In this document: positions 56,434 to 64,000 of the stretch, one piece after another
Position numbering within the stretch: the first letter of the stretch is position 1
Layout of the letters: every line of letters begins with the position of its first letter
Origin: Begonia masoniana
Taxonomy: Eukaryota; Streptophyta; Magnoliopsida; Cucurbitales; Begoniaceae
Assembly: GCA_022432975.1 (NCBI GenBank)
Contig: CM039510.1
Location: forward strand, 10,800,301 to 10,864,300
Direction of reading: 5' to 3'
Length of the DNA: 64,000 nt
The notes under the pieces: generated by a model
The model's input: only the letters and a program-made list of their open reading frames with translations
What the model was told of the DNA's origin: nothing
Databases searched by the model: none
Made by a program: the position numbers and the translations under genes

Positions 56434-58563
56434 AGTAACACCCGGTTCTATCGAACCAATTCCCTATTCTTTTATTAACGACACACTTTATATGATAATA
56501 ATAAATGTAGGGTTAATGGGTGACTAGGCAAGGGCATAAAGGTAATTGAAAATTTGAAAGTGGATAACGTATTTAAGGAAAAAGGTTTTGGGTTTAATGC
56601 ACTGTAGCCGCCACTATTTCTCATTTTCTCTCTCGGCCTTCAGCTCTCCAGCAGAAACCTCTGGGCGATTTCCTTCTTGCTCGATTCTCTTTCATCCTAG
56701 GTAAGTTTTTCCTCGTTTCTCTTGTGTTTAAGCAGTTAAGTAACTGATGTAGTGCAATGTGAGAAATTTCGAGGATGCTGAGATTGAGGGTAGGTTCGGG
56801 TTCTAGTGATAAATGAGAATGCTCGGGTAGTAGAGTTTTTAACTGGAGTCCTCGAACATTTGTTTGATTTTTGGTGAAGTTTAGTGAAGGTTTGATTGAT
56901 GTTCTGTTATGAACCTAGGTGAGCGAGCTTCTAAGGTAGCTTACAGCCGAGCGACTAACAGGAGACCAGGTAAGTGAAGTTTGTTTGTGCCTTCGGGCCT
57001 ACATCACAAAACATTAGGATCATGTTTATTTGAATGCGTCTGTGTGTTATGCATCATGTTTTAAAAGTATACGAAAATGAATTTGAATGCATGTTGGCAT
57101 GGTAAGGAATGAACATAATGAAACAGCTATGTGAATCAGATTTATTGTTAAGGAAATTAATCTGCCCCTTAATGAGACAGTGGATATTTAGACTTTAGGA
57201 AATTTGATCTGCTTCCCATCAAACAGGGGGATCGGAAACAGCTATATGAATTAGATTTACTGTTAAGGGAATTGGATATTTATACTTTGGGAGAGTTGAT
57301 CCAACTCCCAATTTCACAGGGGGATCTGAACAGAAACGATGCATGAACAACTGAGATGAGAAAGTAGAAATTGCATGTTTAGGAATTCATATTTCAGTAT
57401 TTCATTTCATTACTGCTTTACTTACTTAGCAATAGGCTAATAGATGAGTTTTGTGATGTAGGTGAAGAAGTGACTGCAGATGTGTTTACTGAGTTTGCTG
57501 AGGACTAGACTGGTTGGAGGAGTGCATCTATGTAACAATCTGGCAGTTGATGGGGTGGTTTAACTGATGTCAGTTGGTGTGAAGGTTTAATTGACAATGT
57601 TTCAATTTAAGTATGTTGAGTTTTCATGACAGTAGTGGTTTCAATATTTGAATACGTTTTTTTTTAGATTTTTCTGATAATAGCATTCTGTTTGGTTTTA
57701 ATGTTGGTTCTTACTGGATTTTGAGTAATGCAATGATTTGAATTGTTCTGAATGGGTTCAGTGAATTAAGTAAATTTCGTTCTGTAGTTAGGGTTGTGTT
57801 TGTATAGCAAGGAGTAGTTGAAACGTCGCCCTGTTCTCTATCGGTAGATGATGTCTATTGGCAGATGTTGAGTTGTTGTTCTGTTGTCTATCGGATGATG
57901 TAGTAGAAGTTTTGTCGTTTAGCGATCGGTGGATGTCGTGTATTAAACCTATCGGATGATGTAGTAGAAGTTTTTTTGTTTAGCGATCGGTGGATGTCGT
58001 GTATTAAACCTATTGGATGATGTAGTAGAAGTTTTGTCGTTTAGCGATCGGTGGATGTCGTGTATTAAACCTATCGGATGACATGGTAAAAGACTTGTCG
58101 TTTTGTGGTCGGCAAAGGCTGGATGAACGAATCATCCGGCTGACATCATCGGTAGATGCGAGTAGCAAAACTTGTCGTTTTGCAATCGGTTGAGGTTGGA
58201 TAATTGATTCATCTGGCTGACGTCATCGGTGGAAGCCTTCGGTTTGTTTCTGCCCTTCTCGTTGACTTTGTTCAGCAGATGATGTGTTTGACTTTTATAA
58301 ACTTTAAGTATTTTATGCCTAAGCCTTCATCTCTTCCGGTCGAATTATTTTCTTAATATTTTAATTGATTATTCAAACACTGTTTTATAGTTTTGCTTAA
58401 CCTTGCTTTGCTCAAAGATTTTCCGCTGCAAGTTTTTTTTTATGTCTTTAGCAAACGTTCAAATTTGACTTTCGAACGAAGTTTTAAATTTGGTCCAAAA
58501 TTTTCTTAGTTATGTTCGGGTTTATGAGTAACAAACCGGGTTTAGAGAACTCGAGGCGTTACA
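56434..58563 (+). repeat. 3' LTR of the complete gypsy element
   Basis: It starts AGTAACACCCGG, so the terminal TG is mutated to AG. It has three full 61-bp units (57888, 57949, 58010) against two in the 5' LTR. A stretch near 57260 is shortened. Arms are at 56998 and 57449. Confidence 0.95.
57888..58070. repeat. 61-bp tandem repeat, three units, 3' LTR
   Basis: Unit starts at 57888, 57949 and 58010, with a partial unit at 58071. One more unit than in the 5' LTR, so the array changed length after insertion or during reverse transcription. Confidence 0.95.
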
Positions 58564-59297
58564 CATCATTTATTCATCAATTTCCAAACCATATTACATG
58601 ATACAACCCCATCCATTTTCGAACATTAACTACAAACACCGTCAACCACCAGATAAGCAGTAAATACATTATCGAAACTCTATCATTCATTGATTTCTAT
58701 ACACAATTTAAGGTTGACTTCAAACTTTCAATATTAGTGGGCATTAATGATTTCTAACTTCCAATCCGTCCAAGACTCAACCGTAAATACCAACAATCAA
58801 ATAACACACAATATAGCTAAAGAGTTCAAAACTCTAACTCGAAATCTTCCACCAAAATCAACGTTCAATGAGCCTAAATCGATGAAATCCACTAGAAATT
58901 GCATGGGTTTACCATTGTGATGAAAAAGGAGGAGAAATCGGAGAGGAGGGCTTGCTGGAACTTCAGCTTTGGCGTGCTGGTGTCGTTCTCACGTCGAGAA
59001 AAGAAGAAAGGAGAGGGAACCAAATAAATGAAAAGGGAGGGGGAGGGTGATTTGTTAATTTAAAAATATTATTTTACCTTAATTACTCTTTGCCCCTCAA
59101 CCTAATCCTCTATCTATTTCGTTATTTAACCCGTCAATATAAATTCCTCAAAATTTCCTTCTCCCACTAAATCTCTTAATTAATTACTAGGGTTCTAACG
59201 AAACTTCTCGCTCGTAAAACGACATTAAATTTCTCCACTTCCCCGTTTCCGAGCATATTATTTAAAAATCGTAACACCGAAAATCTCGGGTGTTACA

Positions 59298-61190
59298 CAA
59301 TTATAATATTGAGAATATTGATAATGATGTTAAAGAAGTTAGAGAGTTACCTTTTACATTTTCAATAAGACAATCATCTACATCTTTACCTAAAAAAAAT
59401 ATAGAATCATTTTCAAGTAAAAAAAAAATTAAAATTTATGGAAAAATAGAATTTAGAAATCATTGTATTAAAATTATGCATTTGTTTCCAATAGTTTGAC
59501 TAGTACAATTGGTAGATATTATAAATTTGTTTACTTAAATGATCAAGTAAGAGATCCTACACAAACACAATTGAATGCTAGAGTTAATGACGCTTTTATT
59601 TATGAAAAAGTTAGAATGAGAGAGGAAATAACAATACTTGTAGCACAATTTTTGTTACTTTTATCATTCACGGATAGTGAAGCATTTGAAAAATTTATGA
59701 AAGAGTATGCTACTCCTAATTTTAAACGTGTACCTAAAAGTACGATGATAAGCGACATTGTCAATGACATATAAAATGAAATAATTACATTTTTGCAAAT
59801 TCCCCTTCACTGTCTATTTGTATCACATCAATTTTCGGAATGCACGTAATGTTCTAGGTTATTAGTTGTAACTTCTCACTTTATTGATAAATTTTTACAA
59901 TTAAATTAAAAAATTTAAAGATTTCGTAACTGTAAATATATTCATATTCGTATTACTAAATATAGATATATTATGACAATATTGCAATATTTCCTATTAG
60001 AAATTGAATTTTTAATATAACTCTTAATAATGCTAGTGCTAACGATATTGTTATTTATCATTTTTCATATGAGATGTATGTGTCAGATTTTAGGTTTGGT
60101 TGTTAAAGATGGTATAACATATATTTTGTCTCATAATGAATTAATTCATATGTGCGATTTCTTACATAATTAGATCTAATTCGAAACAAGAACTTTGTAA
60201 ATTTACACAACTTAGACAAAGAAAATAAAAAACCGATGTACATAATAGATGAAATTCAACTTACTCAATGTGCAAAATGCTAGGTCATATTAACAAGTTA
60301 TTTGTATTTTTATTAATGAAAAACATAAATATTAATCTTGATAAATCTAGTTATGATATTGATAATAGATTTCTTGACTTTTTAAAATCTTTTTATGCTG
60401 ATACATATGAATATTCTGGAATTTATTATCTCACTTGTCTTTTTGTTATTCCAATTTTTGTAAATTTAACATGTAATTTTGCACAGTATTGATAAATAGA
60501 TGAATTTAGTAATATTCTTAATAAGATAGAAAAAAATTTAAAATATATTGGTATGAAATTCTTCTTATTTTTTATTATGCATCTATCATGGATTCTAGAT
60601 ATAAATTACAGAAATATGTCTTATGATTAATAGAATTTTTACTGATTTATATACCACTAATTTAATTTGTAGTAATCAACTAGCAAATGAAATTGTTAAT
60701 TTATATTCATTTTATAAAATATAATATTTTAATGTTAGTCGTGTATGTGCTTCTACTCATAGAGGGAGTTATGCTAGTAGCAGTAGTGGTGTTGTTACTG
60801 TACCTCCATAATTTAGTATTCATTATATATGAAGTGAATGAAATTTATTCTACTTCTTGGAGTAATAAACTTAATATTTATTTTGACACTTGTTATCAAT
60901 TTAATCAAGACGAGACTTTTGATATTTTAATTGGTGAGAAAAATACTCTACTACATATCTTATTCTTTCTATAATGGAACGTGATCTGCTAACACCTCAT
61001 GCATTTACTATAGCATCAAAATATGCTTTAAGTGTAGGTTGATATGTGTACGATGAACGAAGAAGACGACTTGCACTTGACCACGTGAAGATACTCATTT
61101 GCATAAAAAATGTGAATGATGTCATAACGAGAGATCAACAATGAGAGGAAGAAATAGTTGAAGAATTTAAAAATTTAGACGTTAAAGATT
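59298..61190 (+). pseudogene. hAT-type transposase remnant
   Basis: Scattered plus-strand segments follow the order of plant hAT (RICESLEEPER-like) transposases. They are LLSFTDSEAFEKFMKEYATPN then FKRVPKSTMISDIV (59660-59770), DFLKSFYADTYEYSGIYYLT (near 60390), DETFDILIGEKNTLLHIL (near 60910) and the C-terminal dimerisation block ILSIMERDLLTPHAFTIASK, then YALSVG and VYDERRRRLALDHVKILIC (60960-61100). Many stops and frameshifts separate them, and no zinc-finger start or terminal inverted repeats were identified. The sequence is very AT-rich. It begins exactly where the old LTR ends at 59297. Confidence 0.75.
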
Positions 61191-62072
61191 AGATATTGTT
61201 TTCCTTCTTTTCTATTGTATTTTAAAGTAATTTTTTGACATGTTGCAAATAATTGACAATTAAACGTGTGTCAACCTAGTTCTGATGTATGTAAAACCTT
61301 GTATTTTTAATTAATTTTAAATTTCCACGTGTCAAATTTTTATCATTGACTGACAATATGTCATGGGTTGGCTCTTTTTGTCTTTTATAGTCACGTTGGA
61401 TTTGTTGGTAATTTTGGATAAATTCAGTAATATGAGAAATTACCGTTTGGTTAAGTTTGAAGAAATTAACTTGGGTAAATTGGGAATTTACCTTGAGTAT
61501 TATTTGGAATAATGTTCGGGATTTTGATCAAAATTAAGGACTTAATGGAGTTGAATTTAATATAATTGAATTTGTATTAAATTAAAAGTAAAGGAAAAGA
61601 AAAGGATAACGGATTAAAAGAGTATTTGTTTTATAAAGGTGAGAACCCTTATTTTGCTAACTTTTTCTAGCATTGTGGACAAGAGAAAAAGAGAGGGCGA
61701 CAGAGAGGAGTGAGGCTTCGAGGGGTTCGAACCTTTCAGTGTTCAATTCGTGCAGCCAAGGTGAAAGACTTCGAGTTTAGGCAACAAATCTTCGAGGGTA
61801 AGTTTGTTCTCCTCTCCGTTTTCTAGTTTATGCTTAGGGTTTTATTTAGGTTTGGATTCAAGCAAAGGAGCTCAAATCCCTTGGTATTTTCTAGATTGTT
61901 GGTATATTTAGAGTTCTTGCATGTATAATTGTTGTTTGGAAGGGAGAAACGACAAAGGGAGGTGATTTCGCAACTTCCTGTGATGTGCTTCAACGCCCAA
62001 TCACAAGAGTCCGTTCCAAGAAGCTAATTAACCTAATTATTCATTTTGTAGGTGACTATTTCTGTAACGCTC
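61191..62072 (+). other. No gene seen; possible leader of a decayed LTR
   Basis: AT-rich sequence turning purine-rich near 61680 (AAGAGAAAAAGAGAGGGCGA) and then TTCGAGGGTAAGTTTG at 61792. This matches the CT/AG-rich leader plus splice-donor arrangement of the plus-oriented LTRs. It is cut by the next LTR at 62073. No coding features. Confidence 0.4.
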
Positions 62073-62746
62073 CCGAACCCACCCTGGCTCGGTGCGCTAC
62101 TTTGCTAACTCAACCCGTGTTTAAAACGTAATTTAAAAATAATTTTTGTAAATTTCTCGACTCGGTTTTTGGGTTTTTCTAACCCTCAAATTTTGCTGAA
62201 AAATTTGCCCAAAATACGTTTAAAATATGTCGGAAAAGATTGGGTTAAAACATAGTAGAAATAGGAGAATTTTTTTAAAAAAAAATTTCTTCGAGTAAAA
62301 CACCTCCAAAACACCTTAAAATTTAACCACACATTCCCGACACCCTCGACTCTATGTTTGGAAAACCGACTTAAAACGAATAACCAAAAAAATAGAGAAC
62401 GGGAACCCGACGTTATTTGTTTTAAAACCAAAACGAGCGGCATAACGCCTATAATTACCAAAACCCAAAAATCTGAAAATACACATTTATAAAACATCAA
62501 ACTCAAGTCCTCCAATGTGCCAAAACCATAAATATTTACACCAATTCAAAATACCCCAACCATAACGTCAATCCAAAACGTCAATTCAAAAATACACTAA
62601 AAATACTCTAACCATACTCAACCACTCGTCCCCGAAGACCTTGGTCGAGACGCCCTGATAACTGCCCGCACTGGCACGCCCCGTGCGTCTCTGACTGCTC
62701 CCAAGTCCTGGCTCACTCGCCTAGCTCACCTGTAATCCTGTCGTCA

Positions 62747-63481
62747 CCTACACCATAGAACACACACACACACACACACGTAAGCTTACGCTTAGCAAGC
62801 AGGGAAAAACAAATGCGATTAAACAAAATGCAACCAATCCTATCACAAGCAATTTCTACACTCTCTGCTGGTTTTGATTAAATTCTTATTTTATTAATCG
62901 TATTCCCGCGCATCTTTCGTAGAGACCCTCCCGAGGTGTTCCACGAGCACTACTCCCCGGTGAGGCAACTCTACTCAATATCACGGTTCAATCTCTTTTT
63001 ATCACAGTGCATCGCTCATAGAGATCCTCCCGAGGTGCTCCACGAGCACTACTCCTCGGCGAGGCAGCCCTACTCGGTATCACTGTTCAGTCTATTATTA
63101 TCACAACACATCTCTTGTAGAGACCCTCCCGAGGTGCTCCACGAGCACTACTTCCCGCAGAGGCAGCTCTACTCGATATCACTATTTAGTGCAATGCATC
63201 CCTTGTAGAGACCCTCCCGAGGTGCTCCACGAGCACTACTCCCAGGCGAGGCAGCCCTACTCGGGATCACGTTGCCTTTCCCATTATTTCTTTACATTAG
63301 TGCTCACTCTTCAAACCCGTGCTCACAACTCATTTTTCATGGTTCTAAAACCGTGACGCATGTCACACATTGCACAACATAAAATAAAACACAATAATCA
63401 AACAACCAAACAAGCAAACATCCCTACCGTTTCATGGTGTAGGCCCGAAGGCAACAAAACACACAAACCTCTACTTACTTG
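62747..63481 (-). promoter_or_regulatory. Complementary arm pair, LTR at 62073
   Basis: Minus strand: arm 1 CCTACACCATG at 63443-63433, arm 2 TATGGTGTAGG at 62757-62747, ten Watson-Crick pairs plus one G-U. A donor-like AAGTAAGT lies near 63480. Confidence 0.6.
62921..63270. repeat. Four-copy tandem repeat, 88-99 bp unit
   Basis: AGAGACCCTCCCGAGGTG(C/T)TCC followed by ACGAGCACTACT starts near 62921, 63020, 63119 and 63207. A chance open frame across the array (62936-63208) reflects the repeat, not a gene. Confidence 0.93.
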
Positions 63482-64000
63482 ACTGCTCGGTTCATAATTG
63501 CTCGCTCCGTCCGCTCAAGTTATCCGCTCGACAACCTAGCAATTAGGGAAAAATTATCTTAGAAAGCCACTAATAATTCCTAAAGATTTTCTAACCAAAA
63601 ACTAACCCACACTTAAGAAAATTCACTCTTAAAACACTAAAACCCGATTTTACCCAAAATTAACAACGTCCAACTTCGAACGGCCATAACTCCCTCGTTT
63701 TTCAACGGATTTCGACGTGCCACCCCAATCCGTAAACCTCTACATGTCTACTATCCAATAAAACCATCAAATTTGGAAACCAAACAACTTGGCAAAGTCG
63801 AATTCTCAAAAACAGAATCGGTCAACAACTTCCTAAAAACCGATTTTTCAACGAATTCCACCAATTCTTTAATCTAACCACTTAAACATCCCAAACTAAC
63901 CTATCAAATGTTTGAACCATGAAAATAGGAAGCACACTCATCAAAGAATAAGAAAATTTGGACCTCCCCTTTAGGGTTTTCCAAACCCTAACTAAACCCA

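Larger units (their letters stand above)
49867..58563 (+). mobile_element. Complete Ty3/gypsy chromovirus-like element, 8.7 kb
   Basis: Perfect 5-bp target duplication CATCA at 49862-49866 and 58564-58568. 5' LTR 49867-51964, 3' LTR 56434-58563, primer site at 51968, gag-pol in one frame from 52120, polypurine tract before 56434. The LTRs differ at a few percent of positions plus one extra 61-bp repeat in the 3' copy, so this insertion is older than the gag-only element. It is defective: eight or more in-frame stops and a deletion that removes the chromodomain region. Confidence 0.95.
44664..59297 (-). mobile_element. Old gypsy-type LTR (about 2.3 kb) split by two later insertions
   Basis: Parts are 44664-45604, 49254-49866 and 58569-59297. 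The left start is TATAACACCTGGGGTCG, with the usual TG start apparently mutated; the right end is AAATCTCGGGTGTTACA. Shared LTR blocks are CGAACTGCATGGATCGCTTT, the arm CCTACATCATAGAAC (45314), GTTCTGTGATGTAGG (49473) and a repeated GACATCTGAAG(A/G)G(C/T)GAACAACT segment at 45530 and 49310, on both sides of the first insertion. Continuity across 49866/58564 is supported by the CATCA duplication. Confidence 0.65.
62073..64000 (-). mobile_element. Gypsy-type LTR, minus orientation, runs off the window
   Basis: It starts TGTAACGCTCCCGAACCC. It carries the arm CCTACACCATAGAA at 62747, an AC microsatellite at 62761-62780, a tandem array, and the partner arm CATGGTGTAGG followed by CCCGAAGG at 63433. 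The minus-strand donor-like AAGTAAGTAG is near 63480. The right end is outside the window. Confidence 0.75.

Noticed and set aside
62936..63208. 90-codon open frame with repeated HEHYS-type segments
   Set aside because: It is a frame through a four-copy tandem repeat inside an LTR.

Overview
The window is plant nuclear DNA, from a dicot-type, repeat-rich and probably heterochromatic region. The evidence is Ty3/gypsy chromovirus, Athila-type and Ty1/copia polyproteins, a Cassandra element carrying 5S rRNA-like sequence, a Mutator-like element, a hAT remnant, and one intron-containing A-type cytochrome P450 resembling the CYP81 family. A cucurbit source is possible but I cannot establish it. 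Nearly everything apart from the P450 is transposon-derived, and the elements are nested in one another.

Layout: 1-1916 holds three stacked LTR 3'-end fragments. 1917-3914 is a decayed gypsy pol (minus strand), joined abruptly to a 5'-truncated copia pol (plus strand, 3915-5550) and its LTR. 5968-7357 holds two head-to-head LTR fragments around a 100-N assembly gap. 7358-12804 is an Athila-like element that has lost RT/RNase H. 12805-21876 is a 4.5-kb direct tandem duplication, each unit carrying a CYP81-like gene on the minus strand. The right copy is intact (507 codons, one intron); the left copy is broken by single-base indels. 22446-25150 holds LTR fragments, one with an array of GATC palindromes. 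25151-42153 is a Mutator-like element with long terminal inverted repeats, a decayed transposase (minus) and a second plant-transposon-protein-like ORF (plus). Into it inserted a Cassandra TRIM (27103-27890), a young gag-only LTR retrotransposon (28204-36947, TSD CCGCA) and a solo LTR (37028-39685, TSD CTCTC). The last two interrupt the 3' part of the transposase gene. 42160-43237 is a copia-type LTR remnant. 44664-59297 is one old LTR interrupted by a 3.65-kb LTR (45605-49253) and by a complete 8.7-kb chromovirus (49867-58563, TSD CATCA). 59298-61190 is a dead hAT transposase. 62073-64000 is an LTR running off the window.

The only gene likely to serve the plant is the P450 at 19049-20890. 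The most interesting signal is not a gene. Nine LTRs, from otherwise poorly alignable families and in both orientations, share the same layout: a consensus 5' splice donor (AGGTAAGT or close), then a short arm CCTACAYCAY, and about 0.5-1.9 kb later a complementary arm ending ...RTGRTGTAGG. The two arms have changed together between families (CACC/GGTG versus CATC/GATG, plus family-specific extensions). This suggests a conserved long-range RNA stem or a structured intron in the leader of this retrotransposon lineage.
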